A stretch of 64,000 nt of DNA from Mangifera indica. Taxonomy: Eukaryota; Streptophyta; Magnoliopsida; Sapindales; Anacardiaceae. The notes under the pieces were generated by a model. The model worked only from the letters and a program-made list of their open reading frames with translations. It made no database searches and was not told the origin of the DNA. This document shows, piece after piece, positions 11,051-24,150 of this stretch; the stretch's first letter is position 1, and every line of letters begins with the position of its first letter. A program made the position numbers and the translations under genes. The stretch covers positions 248,001 through 312,000 of the forward strand of contig NW_025401097.1 of NCBI RefSeq assembly GCF_011075055.1, in the 5' to 3' direction.

Positions 11051-11791
11051 CATGCAATCATAGGGCAAAGGACTATTTCCGACCGAAGGTTTGGTGCAAA
11101 GATAGAACACACCGGTGGAATTTCAAAAACCCAAATACTTGCCCAAGATTTAATCTATTTTCACACACCAAAAAAATTTTCGTTAGAGTTAAGGGTAAAA
11201 TCGTTATTTTATTAATAATATTAAAATAAATAAAATTATATCTCATTTTCCTCTTTTGGTTTGAAAAACTAACAATTTTCCCCCAAGATTAAGTTTTGAA
11301 AAATTTAGTTTTTCCCCTAGGGTTTGGAAAAAAAATCCAGCCAACTAATCCGGTGAACAATGACCTCCCTCTCCTGATAACGCTTTCTCCCAACAACTCT
11401 TTCTTCGACTATGATGAAGGACAAAACCTTCACTTGGACAATGCCTTCGTTGTCCATATGACAAAGGACGACGCTTCGTCATCCCTTCATCTAAACTTGA
11501 TGACGTGGTAAGAGAAGAAAGAAATGACAACAAAGATGGTGGTTGGGTTTAGGGTGGAAAGAGACGGTTGTCGATGGCTGAAGAGGTAAAGAAAGAAAAC
11601 CTAGATTTGAGGGGGAAATATGACTTTTCAAATATTGAAAACTTTATGTAGGAGTGAAGTTGTTAGTTTTTAAAACGTGGGGGGTGGGGGGGTGGGGGAA
11701 GAATGATATAAAATTATATATTTTTTTCATATTATTATTAAAATGATAGTTTTACTCTTATATTTAACTACAATTTTAACAAAAGTTTAGG
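11051..11791. mobile_element. Foldback/MITE-like element M2, copy 1 (right end cut by unit junction)
   Basis: This element begins directly after M1 with CAATCATAGGGCAAAGGACT, followed by ATTTCC. The complementary right arm is missing here because the tandem-unit join falls at about 11791. It is present in copy 3 at about 30536-30620 (GGGAAATAGTCC, TTGCAATCATGGG). The core contains GACGAAGG-type sequence like M1 and a G-rich run at about 11680-11698. Confidence 0.6.
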
Positions 11792-11792
11792 G

Positions 11793-12014
11793 ATGAGTAA
11801 GTGTTTGTTTCCTTTGACTTTTGAAATTTTGATATCGTTTCTGATATCTCATTTTGTATTAATGATAAAAAGTTCAAGTAATTTTCTTTCACTTTCTTGC
11901 TCTTGTCTTCTTCTTCTTCTTGATGTTTGCTGTTCATGGCGGGAAAGAGGATACTTCCAAGGAACTTATCGTTGGTGGCACTCAGAACTCAGCCAACAAT
12001 GTGGTGAGTTTATT
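11793..12014 (+). pseudogene. Possible phytocyanin/early-nodulin-like exon 1 fragment, copy 2
   Basis: A + strand reading starts MIKSSSNFLSLSCSCLLLLL, which looks like a signal peptide. After a frame slip in the CTT repeat it continues MFAVHGGKED and KELIVGGTQNS, followed by a GT-rich donor near 12004. Secreted blue-copper phytocyanins often start their mature domain with a similar (E/K)(F/L)xVGG motif, so this may be exon 1 of a convergent neighbour of ABC1K8. No second exon is visible, and the slip would break the protein. The assignment is tentative. Confidence 0.33.
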
Positions 12015-12059
12015 ATAAGTATGCATGTAAAAGTAATGATTTTAGGTAGAAGGAGTGTA

Positions 12060-13045
12060 AGCTAATTGTATAAATATATTTTATACATTGAAATTGACCA
12101 TTACTTTGCCTATAAGGTGTTACATTGATGTATATGATATTATAATTTGTTTGTTTATACAAACAAATTATTTTCTCATGTGAGTTATATAATTATTTAT
12201 TAACAAATGCATTAATTTTATCTAAAGAAATGGAAAAATAGGAAAATAATATTAAATTTGCTTAACATAACTTTGTTTTAAATGAATTAAGATAAATTAC
12301 GTTTGTTTTTGTTTTCTATATGAGTATTTGCTTTATTGATTCTATACACTATTGCTTCATTCATTTTATAAAATTAATTTATTTTAAATAGTATTATATG
12401 TATAATTTTATGCATAAATAATTATGTGTATTATATAATTGAATAATTAAAAATTTAAAATAAAACAATACCTAATTATATAATAATATATTAGTATTTA
12501 TGTATAAAATTATATATATACTCTTATTGATATATTTTTATTGTGTGAAAATGTAAGTTATTTATTTATATTGATTATGATGTCATAATTGAAGGACGTA
12601 ATTAAACGAATATAAATAGGAGTCGAGTGTAGTCACTAATTAGTATCAGATCCATTTATCTTGTCATTTTGAGCTTATTCAAAGTTAAAGCCTAATTCCA
12701 TAGTCTTTGTTAGATTGTTTAGTCTTCTAATTCAATGATGGAATTAGTGACTATATATAATTTGAATAAAGAAATTATTATATAATAATTACCCACCCAC
12801 CCTTTCTATCATTTTCTGTCACATCTAAATTTGTTAGTGAAATTATTTATAGTTCTAAAATTAATGATTTAATTTTCTTGTTAATTAATGATCAAATCTA
12901 TTTATTTAAAGTATCTTAATAAATATAAAATAATCAAATTTCTTAATTATGTATTAACATCAATCACACAATCCCTGAAACAAATAAAACAAGAGACAAA
13001 AACGCAGGGAACTGCAAAATTGTTCTGTTATATACAAAATGACAA
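12060..13045. other. AT-rich spacer in tandem unit (repeated at 26209-27194)
   Basis: This stretch is very AT-rich. It holds short inverted runs such as the TTTGTTTGTTTATACAAACA area near 12150. I find no coding sequence, RNA gene or transposon end. It repeats with almost no change at 26209-27194. Confidence 0.6.
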
Positions 13046-13190
13046 TTCTCTCACCCTAATTAATGAAATCTAAATCAACCTGTGATTCTGCAGATACAGA
13101 AGATGAACAAGACAAACCGCCATTAATAATATCCTCAGAATCAGCTTTCTAATAAGGCCAAGTCTCTTAGACTTTTGAGCAACGTTCGGT
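13046..13190 (-). pseudogene. Unassigned C-terminal coding fragment, copy 2
   Basis: The minus strand reads TPPNVAQKSKRLGLIRK. After a one-base frame slip it then reads ADSEDIINGGLSCSSSVSAE and on to a stop at DLDFIN. The composition and clean stop suggest a real protein tail, but it does not match the ABC1K8 ending I recall and I do not recognise it. It lies downstream of the ABC1K8 exons in the same direction. The same sequence with the same slip recurs in copy 3 at about 27195-27339. Confidence 0.3.
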
Positions 13191-13441
13191 GGCGTTTGTG
13201 ATTTTCATAATTAAGAACTTTCATACAAAAAGTTGTCTTATATTATAACATCATACACTGCGTGGACAGCCCATTTTGCAGAATAATAATGGGTGGCCAC
13301 ACAAATTTAGCCCAAACCGTCCGTAGAAATTTTACATACCGAGAGTACTCATATAGGACACCCATTGACAGCATTTTCTTGTGGAAAACTCACTCTATTT
13401 CAACTGCAAAAGTTCCCAGTCTGTTGTGTAAAATGCTTCAT

Positions 13442-15188
13442 TTTTCAGATTGATATGAGTGTAGGATACACAAGAAGATTTACTAACCAAATGGCTGGGG
13501 TCTGCAGTAGAAAATCAAATGAGTTGGAAGGTAGGCGTAAATTAGGAACCTATCAGCCGAAACAATGCATCAGAAGTTAAAATGGATAGCTTACCCGAAT
13601 AGAATTGAGATACAAAATTGTTCCAAGGTTAACCAGGCCTACAGCTGCTACAGCCTGTTGAATGGTCAAATACATAGTTATGGGGAAGTTATTATTGAAT
13701 AAGATACTTAAGTAATATGAGGCAGAGAGACTCATGCTTCCCACTGTCAACTGAACAGCTGCAACACGTTGGACCCTTTCAGAGTCCAAGGCTCGAACTC
13801 AAAGCTTCAAATCACCTCTCTCCTATAGATAGAGTTAAAAAAGTTGGTGAAATCAGTCAAAGTCTCGCATTGACAACATAAAATAACATAAACCATGTAG
13901 ATTAAAGCACAAAAAATAATACCAAATCCTACCAATTGTTGTATAATCTCCGCAAGTCTTTCAACTCTGTCAGCTTGGCTAAATAAGTTGTAGAATGCAC
14001 GGGATCGACGATCCTATCTATTTCTGAAATCCTGAAATGTTTGAACAATAGACAATGAGAACAGAATATATAATCACAGTAGAGTCCAGATGTTTTGCCA
14101 TCAAGATAACTTCAACTCCAGCTTCACGAAATTGCGACAGTTCTAGTGCGTAGCTAAATAGAGAAAGCAATGTATTTCAGATACAGCCAACAAAATAAGG
14201 CTGATAAAGCTTATAAAAGTTCAAATGATGAAAAATTTTGGAAAGAACAGTGTCAACTTAATCACACTTACGGTTTTGCGATTTCAGTAATATCAAAACG
14301 AGGATCAAGACCTTTTCCGATGCCATCCAAAACAGTGGCAAAAGTTACCCTTCCCTACTTGAGATTATTGTTGAATAAATCAGGAAACAGCGTAAATCCA
14401 CCAAGTTTTACATAATACCTCAAAATGCTCTTACAACAAATGTGAATATGGTAGGAAATGGGAAAGGTTGATCTGCTGCAATGGCTAACAAATCTTCCCC
14501 TGCAAATTGCAAATAATAACTGTGAGTACTGAGCAGCGCAAATCAACCTCATATCAAAGAAGTCTAAAGATATTTCATGATCAACTTACCCTTAACAATG
14601 TGGTTAAGTATCTCAAAATTAAAAAATGAAACAAAACCGAGGAGGACAACACAATTTAGTAACACATTACCAAGCTATACTCTATGGATATGACTTCATC
14701 ATTCCTAAATTTGATGCCGGCATTGTTTATACTTTTAGCACATTTACGAAATTAATTTACAAAACATATTTAGTGGACAAACTGTTACCTGACAACCTAG
14801 TAAATTACACTTACAAATTTTGTATTTAACTTAACTGATGTGTCTTAAAGTGAATGGATAATCCAATTGTTTATTTTATTTTTAATTCGAAATCACTCCA
14901 TCACATTAAGATACATCAATTTATATGGATAAGTTATTAAGAAAAGTTAGTAAATGTATTATTATTCTAATCTTAACATCCACGAGAAATAATATGGTTT
15001 TAGCTAAGACTTAATCCATTTTATATTATTTTTCTAACGTATAAAATTACACAAGTGAATTAACAATAGCAGCAAGACATTGCTTCTTTTTTGCTATCTT
15101 TTCCTCCTTGCTCAGTGGCTTTTTAAATCCAAGTTCTGCTGTCGCTATTTCTTTGTGTCTCCTTTGTTTAGCAAGATGCTCTTCAAAG
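13442..15188 (-). pseudogene. ABC1K8: ABC1K8-like kinase pseudogene, 3' exons, copy 2
   Basis: These are the same exons as in copy 1, shifted by 13746: 15065-15188, 14419-14499, 14272 to about 14336, about 14101-14153, 13933-14031 and about 13740-13822. Two further exons are visible here: 13595-13654 (GLVNLGTILYLNSIR, a C-terminal membrane segment) and one starting at 13501 (TPAIW), after which the reading stops. The in-frame stops are the same as in copy 1, so they predate duplication. The splice donor after TVG appears as GC, not GT. No intact protein can be made: the kinase core exons are absent from this copy and the tail is broken. Confidence 0.85.
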
Positions 15189-15629
15189 CTGCAATAATTC
15201 AAATATGAATTTCATGATCACAAAAATGCTTGAATGATAGGAAGGAGCTCCATGATGATTGATAGCTCTTTCTTGTTAGTTTAAATAGTTTATAAGGGAA
15301 ATTATCAAAAATAGCCAAAATACCCTTCCACTAAGCAAAAATGCCCAAAATCACTATTCCTAAGTAAAAATGCCCATGACTTTTTTCTAAAATACCAAAA
15401 TTAACCTTCCCCTCATTTATATAAACACTTCTCACTCATTATGAGAGGTTAAATAAAATTTTATTAAAATTAGGGGGGCATTTTGATATTAAACATTATA
15501 AGAGCATTATACTTTTTCTAAAATACCAAAATTGCCCTTCCCCTCGTTTATATAAACCCTCCTCACTCATTATGAGGGGTTAAATGAAATTTTATTAAAA
15601 TTAGGGTGGCATTTTGATATTAGGGGTTA

Positions 15630-17085
15630 AATGCCAGATTTTTGAAGAATTTTTCAATTGTTGCCATTCTAGGGTATTTCAACTTTCAGAATTCGAATTT
15701 CAGTTCTGTTTTTTCAAATTTCAACGTTTTACGATATATCGATTCATATTTTCTAGATTTTCTAAGAAATTTTCGATTGTCGTCATTCTAGGGTATTTCA
15801 ACTTTTCGAATTCGAATTTCAGCTCCGTTTTTTCAAATTTCATCGTTTTACGATATATCGACCCATATTTTCCAGATTTTCGAAGAATTTTTCGATTACT
15901 ACCATTTTAGGGTATTTGAACTTTTAGAATTCGAATTTCAGTTTCGTTTTTTCGAATTCCCCCGTTTTACGATATATCGATTCGTATTTTCCATATTTTT
16001 GAAGAATTTTTCGATTGTTGCCATTCTAGGGTATTTCAACTTTTAGAATTCAAATTTTAGCTCCGTTGTTTTTTAATTTCACCGTTTTATTATATATCGA
16101 TTCGTATTTTCCAAATTTCAGAAGAATTTTTTGATTATTGTTATTCTAGGGTATTTCAACTTTCAGAATTCGAATTTTAGTTTCGTTTTTTCAAATTTCA
16201 CCGTCTTACGATATATCGATTCATATTTTCTAGATTTTCAAAGAATTTTTTGATTGTCGCCATTCTAGGGTATTTCAACTTTTAAAATTCGAATTTCAGT
16301 TCCGTTTTTTCGAATTTCATCGTTTTATGATATATCGACTCATATTTTCTAGATTTTCGAAGAATTTTTTGATTATTGTCATTCTAGGGTATTTCAACTT
16401 TTAGAATTCAAATTTCAGTTCTGTTTTTTTGAATTTTTCCGTTTTACGATATATCGATTTGTATTTTCCATATTTTCGAAGAATTTTTCAATTGTTGCCA
16501 TTCTAGGGTATTTCAACTTTTAAAATTCGAATTTCAGTTCCATTGTTTTGAATTTCACCATTTTACGATATATCAATTCGTATTTTTCAAATTTTCGAAG
16601 AATTTTTCGATTGTTGTCATTCTAGGGTATTTCAACTTTTAGAATTCGAATTTCAGTTTCGTTTTTTTGAATTTCCCCGTTTTACCATATATCGATTTGT
16701 ATTTTCCATATTTTCAAAGAATTTTTCGATTGTTGCCATTCTAGGGTATTTCAACTTTTAGAATTCGAATTTCAGTTTCGTTTTTTCGAATTTCACCGTT
16801 TTACGATATATCGATTCATATTTTTCAAATTTTTGAAGAATTAGAAGATTGTTGCCATTCTAGGGTATTTCAACTTTTAGAATTCGAATTTCTGTTCTAT
16901 TTTTTTGAATTTCACCATTTTACGATATATCGATTCGTATTTTCTAAATTTTCGAAGAATTTTTTGATTGTTGCCATTCTAGGGTATTTCAACTTTTAGA
17001 ATTCGAATTTCAGTTCTGTTTTTTTGAATTTCACAGTTTTACGATATATCGACTCATATTTTTCAGATTTTTTTGATTGTTGCTG
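15630..17085. repeat. Left 119-bp tandem array, MULE copy 2
   Basis: There are twelve units, unit-for-unit homologous to 1915-3360. Each unit keeps the EcoRI-like GAATTCGAATTT stretch and the CGATATATCG palindrome, with scattered transitions between copies. Confidence 0.95.
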
Positions 17086-17255
17086 GATAGTAACATCACT
17101 CAAATCACATATAAGCATGAAATCAAATATATATCGATATATAATGACAGATAAAGTACATCGTACATATACGCACATACAATAAAATATACATACGAAC
17201 ATATGAAGAACAATAAATAAACAATGAGCTAACTAAATATACATCCGTGAGCTAC

Positions 17256-20200
17256 TCGATATAGTGAAAATACAACTGCGACGTTAAACGACGATGCATA
17301 GAGGTAGATGACTCTCAGGGAAAATCGACGCTCCGTGACAATGTCAAACACTCAACAAAACGTAACATAAACACGCCACAGTCACCGGATCCCAGTCCCT
17401 GCTGAGGGACATCCGCTCGATATAAAGTGAGGGAATCACGTCATGGAGTCTGTCCAAAAGCGGTCCAAAAACTCGTCGCCTCTAATAACGCAAGTATGAA
17501 TGTCAGATATGGTCGCATCCACTGCTCAAGAGACCCCATATTCCCCAAATATGATACATCTGAATCGTATACTGTAATCGACCACTCACAAAAATCTATA
17601 ACTCCGGTCGCCTAATATGCGTAGTCGAAGTTTATAGGGATGTAAACCTATAAACAGTGATAAATTCTAGTTAATAATAGACTAATTCAACTAATTCAAT
17701 GTAGTGAAAATACATATATACTATACCTGATCGACCATCCCCCATGGTCGATACAACAGTCCCGGGGTGTACGCTGCCTCAACCATCCTCATGAAGAGCC
17801 CCGAAAACTCAAACTCTTCAAACGATGTGGTCTGCCAACTCTTCCAAGCCATCTCAATATGGCCTCCGAAGAATGTGTGGGCAGTTGTCCACCGCTGTAA
17901 ACAATCACACGGTGGTCGTCCTGGTACCGACATAATAAAGCCAAAAACGAATCCACATGCTAAAATGGTATAAACAAGTTCACATGTGTTAGTTATTGAT
18001 AAATATATCAAACTTTTTCAAGAATTATATACTATAGACAACTTACATCATCGGTCAGCCACTCGCGCAACTCTACCACAAGCTGCCAAAAACTGTGCTT
18101 TGACTTCGACCCGATGAAGTAGACATCATATGTGTCAGAAGTCGTAGCTCTGGTGTACCACGTGAGGAAAGATTCCTCACGCTCTGAGGCAGAGGATGCA
18201 ATGGTCCTAAGTTACCGTTTCACCCTCCCTTTGAGTGGATTTGTATATAGAGTGCGAACCAGCGAACCCTTTCGGATGATCTGGCCACGTGTTGTACGAA
18301 TAAACTACATGATCCAAAAAAACAATTAATTCATCATTCCATCCTACGTAACAATTAGCAATAATCGATTTATTTTACTTTCATCATGTATGCGGGAAGA
18401 GGTTCAGCTGGAGAATCCTGAATCACGGTCAAGTCCACCATGCGTGCTCCCTCGAGGGACTTCAAAATTATAATTTTGAACATCTTAGTGACCAATATAT
18501 ACGAATATTTATATACTAAGTATAATTGATATACCTCAATATGGATGGCCCCAGAAACGTTCTCCTGGAAGTCCTCCTCCTGTGAACCAATATCCACTAT
18601 CTTTTTGGTTGAGCTCGAGATATCAGCAAGTAACCATAATCGCTCGTCCTAAAAAAGAGTCAAAACATCATTAAATAAACAATATAACAGAAAAGACAAA
18701 TCGATCAATGACATCATTTTAAAAAAATTAACCTCAACTTTCGGGGAAGGTGTTCGGGGAGAACCCTCTATCAATAATATATCAATGCCGGTTCCCTATA
18801 TGCATGAAAAGGGTAAAATGGTAAGTGATATTTCATATAAAATATAATATCGTTAATAATTAGCATACCTCAAGTGGAGGATCTGAAGCAACTGGAGATC
18901 CGACTGGATGGCCTTCATGAGGAAGACCCTATACGAATATATATACCCTATATTAATCGATAACCGAACAATCATACAAATAAAATTCTGGTCTTAAGTG
19001 ACATACCTCAGCTCGGACAAGTGATGCAACCAAAGGGCTAATCGGTGCCTCCTCATGGCTACTACCCTAAGATAATAGTAATAATAACTTAATTATATGA
19101 CATTTCATATATAACAATACTATAATATAATAACGACATTCAATATAAATTTGAAATATCATACGAACCTTGTGTGGCTGATGGGATGGTATAGCGGTAT
19201 CAATGGGGGATGTCGATTGGATATCGTCGTCTCTCTTCTGTATGAATGTAATAATAGTTGTCAGAATAATAACAGTGTATGCATTTTTAATAAGTAATAA
19301 ATTAGAAGTGGTTTTACAACCTGAACGACGAGGGCTGGATATGTACGCGTGACGATGTCCTCCAAACGAGTCATACGATCCTATACTCAAGTCATATCGT
19401 CACGTAAACGAGTCATATCGTCACGTAATCGAGTCATCTGGGAAGAGACATCGTCACGAAAACTCGATATCTCATGTAAAATCGTAGCACCCCAGTGTGC
19501 TAATGTAGTATCTAATGTAGACATACTAGGTGTTACGGATGGGGAACACTGCTTGGTGGCATGATGGGTAGTACGGTCCTCCATTGTAGGATGGTATGTC
19601 ATCCGTGGGCTCTGAACTACAGGGGAACGTAAATGCTGCTCCATAACAGGAGACTGAATAGGCTGCTCCATAACAGGAGGCTGAATAGGCTCTTCTTATG
19701 TCTCAAAAGTGTCGACGGGTACAGATGAAGGTCCAGAGACTGTAAAAGCCCCATCTTCGATCAGTGGAGGAATCAAAGAAGATGAGGAGGAATCAGTATC
19801 GAGTAAATCGGTGTACTCACGAATCTCAGAATACCATGGTGCACCCTTCTCGATTGATGATGGACGAAGGGGGAATGTGACATTCTCCTAATGATGAAGA
19901 TATATAAGTCAAAATAATAGCAACATCATATGAATTAATCAACTTATTAATTAACGAGTACATACCGGACTACCAGTGAAAATATGACCTATATGAGTCC
20001 AACTAGGGACGTCTCGCGTATGCCACCTCAATATCCGTGGGGACGCATAATGATCAACAAGGTCAATCCAATCGTATAATGTGTCCAGAGTCTCATATAT
20101 CCAATACTGCAATATAATCATTTACGATATAAATAAATCAATTTATATTTTTGTCAATTAATATATATAAATAATAATATAAAAATTACCTGAAATGCGA

Positions 20201-20915
20201 AAGAAAATCTGTAAAGGTCGTATTTACAAATTTCAGGCATCCGTCTGGAACAGACTTTCTCACTCGCCTGTGACATAGACTCGTATGTCATCTGCCACAC
20301 AACAACGCCCCAGAGGTAGGAATTAAACCCATCCTAATGATCAACTAACTGTAAGTAATCCATAGACACCTTCTTTCGTCGATCATTCCCCAACAAAACA
20401 ATGTGAAGAATATACAACAAGGCCATCTTGACAGCGTCAATATCGTCATCCCCCCATAGCCTCGACAAGAAAACATGCTCTATGTCGTGATACTGCACCT
20501 TCGGACAACTGTGAAAGTACATATCCTTGATCCTATGTCCAAAGGAGCGAGGAATATATGAAGAAATATCAGTCCGTCGGCTAAACGAAAGCCCTGTCAC
20601 TAACACAAACTCAAACGGGCTAAATCTCACATCAACCCCGCTAACCCTAAACCAAAACTCATCTTTGGCAAAGGGTGGATGTAGCTGTCGTAGTAGAAAT
20701 GCATGAACCAATATCCCGGAGAATTTGGTTTTGGGTAAACGAAGGAGAGACCCAAAACATGTCCTCTCAAATAGTCGCAGCTGACTTGGGGTCAATGTAG
20801 AAGAAATCTGAGATAATGCGGCACGTTGTGCACGACATATCGTATCTGCCCGGAAGTGTCTGGACTCGTCGGGGATTCACAGCTCGCTGTCAACCCGTCC
20901 TCTTTTGCGAGAAAT
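17256..20915 (-). pseudogene. DUF1985 / Ulp1-like (C48) peptidase pseudogene, MULE copy 2
   Basis: The architecture is that of copy 1. The DUF1985-like exon is open for 153 codons (20334-20795). Then follow SPRILRW, a Ser/Pro-rich exon with repeated RLRDDMT heptads (19387-19671) that could form a short coiled coil, and the C48 core (17960-17290) with VYDSD and SGDCGVFMLRFVECLT (Cys codon at 17378-17380). The expected His-Trp pair is Tyr-stop at 17612-17617, as in copy 1, and the stop after FGQTP is also shared. Copy 2 keeps Trp in YRPWGMVDQV and RLWGDDD and lacks the stop after LRF, so it is the better-preserved relic. Confidence 0.85.
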
Positions 20916-21044
20916 ATCCTATAACAATTTTTAAAATTTGTTAGACATTCATAAAAATAAATATGTAAACAAATGTATTCGTGGAAAAAACATAAAAAGA
21001 TGAAAAATACCAAATAATCAAAAAGAAAATGACAAAACTTAACA

Positions 21045-22500
21045 AATAAGAACTGAAATTCGAGTTCTATACGTTCAAATACTCTAGAATATTAACAATC
21101 AAAAAATCGATCGAAAATAACATAATATGAATCAAGATATCCTGAAAGGACGAAAATTAAAAAAAACGAAACTGAAATTCGAATTCTATACTTTGAAATA
21201 CCTTAAAATGACGATAATCGAAAAATTGTTCGAAAATCTTGAAAATATGAATCAATATATCCTGAAATGGTGAAATTTGAAAAAACGGAACTAAAATTCG
21301 AATTCTATACTTTGAAATACCTTAAAGTGATGATAATCAAAAAATCGTTCGAAAATCTTGAAAATACGAGTCGATATATCCTGAAATAGTGAAATTCAAA
21401 AAAATAGAACTGAAATTCAAATTCTATACTTTGAAATATCTTAAAGTGACGATAATAAAAAAATCGTTCAGAAATCTTGAAAATACGAATCGATATATCC
21501 TGAAATGGTGAAATTCGAAAAAACAAAATTGAAATTCGAATTCTATACTTTAAAATACCTTAAAGTGACGATAAACGAAAAATCGTTCAGAAATCTTGAA
21601 AATACGAGTCGATATATCCTGAAATGGTGAAATTCGAAAAAACAGAACTGAAATTCGAATTCTATACTTTGAAATACCTTAAAGTGATGATAATCGAAAA
21701 ATCGTTCAGAAATCTTGAAAATACGAGTCGATATATCTTGAAATAGTGAAATTCGAAAAAACGGAACTGAAATTCAAAGTTTATACATTGAAAGACCTTA
21801 AAGTAATGATAATCAAAAAATCGTTCGAAAATCTTGAAAATACGAATCGATATATCCTGAAATGGTGAAATTCGAAAAAATGAAACTGAAATTCGAATTC
21901 TATACTTTAAAATACCTTAAAGTGACGATAAGCGAAAAATCGTTCAGAAATCCTGAAAATACGAATCGATATATCCTGAAATGGTGAAATTCGAAAAAAC
22001 GAAACTCAAATTCGAATTCTATACTTTGAAATACCTTAAAGTGACGATAATCGAAAAATCGTTTGGAAATCTTGAAAATACGAGTCGATATATCCTGAAA
22101 TGGTGAAATTCAAAAAAACGGAACTGAAATTCGAAATCTATACTTTGAAATTCCTTAAAGTGACGATAATCGAAAAATTATTCGAAAATCTTGAAAATAC
22201 GAATCGATATATCCTGAAATAGTGAAATTCAAAAAAACAGAACTAAAATTCGAATTATATACTTTGAAATACCTTAAAGTGACGATAATCGAAAAATCGT
22301 TCGAAAATCTTAAAAATACGAGTCGATATATCCTGAAATGGTGAAATTCGAAAAAACGGAACTGAAATTCGAATTTTATACGTTGAAATAACTTTTAATG
22401 TTAATAATCGAAAAATTGATCAGAAATGAATCAATACGAGTCGATATATCCTGAAACGATAAAATTAAGAAAAATGGAACTGAAATTCGAATTCTAGAAA
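21045..22500. repeat. Right 119-bp tandem array (inverted), MULE copy 2
   Basis: About twelve units are inverted relative to the left array. There is one unit fewer than in copy 1: the two consecutive units around 7905-8143 are represented once here. This is as expected for slippage or unequal exchange inside the array. Confidence 0.92.
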
Positions 22501-23085
22501 TTGAAACGGTGAAATTTGAAAAAACGAAAATGAAATTCGAAATCTATACGATAAAATTCCATAGAATATGAATAATCGAAAAATCGTTAGATAATTTGAA
22601 AAAAAGACTCGATTTATCCTAGCATGGGGAAAATCGAAAAAACAGATTTGAAATTCAAACTCTATCAGTTGAAATACCTATAAATGTCACTAACCGAAAA
22701 ATCATTTGAAAATTTGAAAAAAATGAATCGATGTATCATAAAAAGACAAAATACAGAAAAACACAACAAAAATTCAAAAACACGAATCAATATATCCTAT
22801 AAACGGAAAAATCGAAATATTACGTTGAAATTACATCATTACATCGTAAAATGTGTCAAAAAGCACCAAAATTCGAAAAATCGAATCTCAAATTTGAAAA
22901 TTACATATGGAAAAACCCTAAAACAGAAAAAACGGATATAAAATTCGAAAACTGTACGATTAGAAACCCTAGATAAGAAAATTCTCAATTTACCGTCTTA
23001 TGAAAATTTCTTAATTGAAAAGGTCCATTGTTATATGACAAATTTTAAAAAAACCCGCTGTGTCCTAACGAATCTCCTCCGGCTC

Positions 23086-24150
23086 CCCAATATTTAAAAA
23101 AAGCCACTTTACCCCCCTAACCCATGGTCAATGTCTGTTGACCGTGGGATAAATCGTTTGCCGTGGGAAATGCTGTTCCCACGGTTAAATTGTTGATCCT
23201 TCCGGCAACCATTTTGGCCAAATTTTGGTCGTTTCGACCTCCGATTTTCACATAAATCAAATCTACACGTTGTATAACACAAAACCCCTCAATCAATTCA
23301 ACGAAAACAACAAAAAATTAAAATATTTTAAGCATTGTTCAAACCGTAAACCCTAAAATTTCAAACCAAAAAATCTCAATCAAATCTCAATAATATGAGC
23401 ATTTGCGGTTGCCAGAAAGCAAGAAAATCAGCGGAAATGAGGTTCACCGTGGGATTGTCGTGGGAGAGTGGGAAGCTTTGGTATTTTCTTTGAATTGCAC
23501 AGTGAAATCGCAAATTTTAAGCATTGTTTATATAAAGGGGCAATTTCGTAATTTTTCCAAACCCACAATCAAGTGGGAAATTTCAGAAAAACCCGACGTG
23601 GGCTAAGGACTCCCCCCGACACCCCAATATTTTAAAAAAGCCACTTTACCCCCCTAACCCATGGTCAATGTCTGCTGACCGTGGGAAACACTGTTCCCAC
23701 GTTCGGACTGCCGATCTTTTCGGCAGCCATTTAAGACCAAAGTTCCGATTTCCACATAAATCAAATCTACACGTTGTATAATACAAAACCCCTCAATCAA
23801 TTCAACGAAAACAACCAAAAATCAAAACATTTTAAACATTGTTCAAACCGTAAACCCTAAAATTTCAAACTGAAAAATCTCAATCAAATCTCAATAATAT
23901 AAGCAATAACTTAATCCAAACAAGATTACGGGAGATATACTAACCTTCTTTGCCATTTGCGGTTGTCGGAAAGTAAGAAAATCGGTGGAAATGAGGTTTG
24001 ACTATGGGATGACCGTGGGAATGGGAAATTTTGAATTTTTTTTGAATTTGCACAGTAAAATGACCGTGGGAAGTGATGAAATTTGTTGTGTTTATATATG
24101 GGGGCAGTTTCTTCATTTCACAAAACCTGGGCATTTTTGCTTAAACCTAA
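23086..24150. repeat. Tandem 0.53-kb duplication in right subterminal region, MULE copy 2
   Basis: The string CCCCAATATTT...AAAAAAGCCACTTTACCCCC begins near 23086 and again near 23620. Both blocks continue with CCATGGTCAATGTCTG, GACCGTGGG and a TTTGCGGTTG segment. Copy 1 has a single block (about 9446-9960) whose left half resembles block 1 and right half block 2. Confidence 0.85.

Larger units (their letters stand above)
1..11791. repeat. Large tandem unit, copy 1 (left-truncated by window)
   Basis: This is the first of three consecutive copies of a segment holding the 3' half of an ABC1K8 pseudogene. Bases from position 1 match 13747 onward with an offset of exactly 13746 and almost no differences up to about 1500. 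The MULE insertion (1550-10065) and the right flank (10074-11791) match copy 2 with more differences, by eye about 1-3 percent plus indels. The unit ends at the junction near 11791, where the sequence jumps to the start of copy 2. The true left end lies outside the window. Confidence 0.93.
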
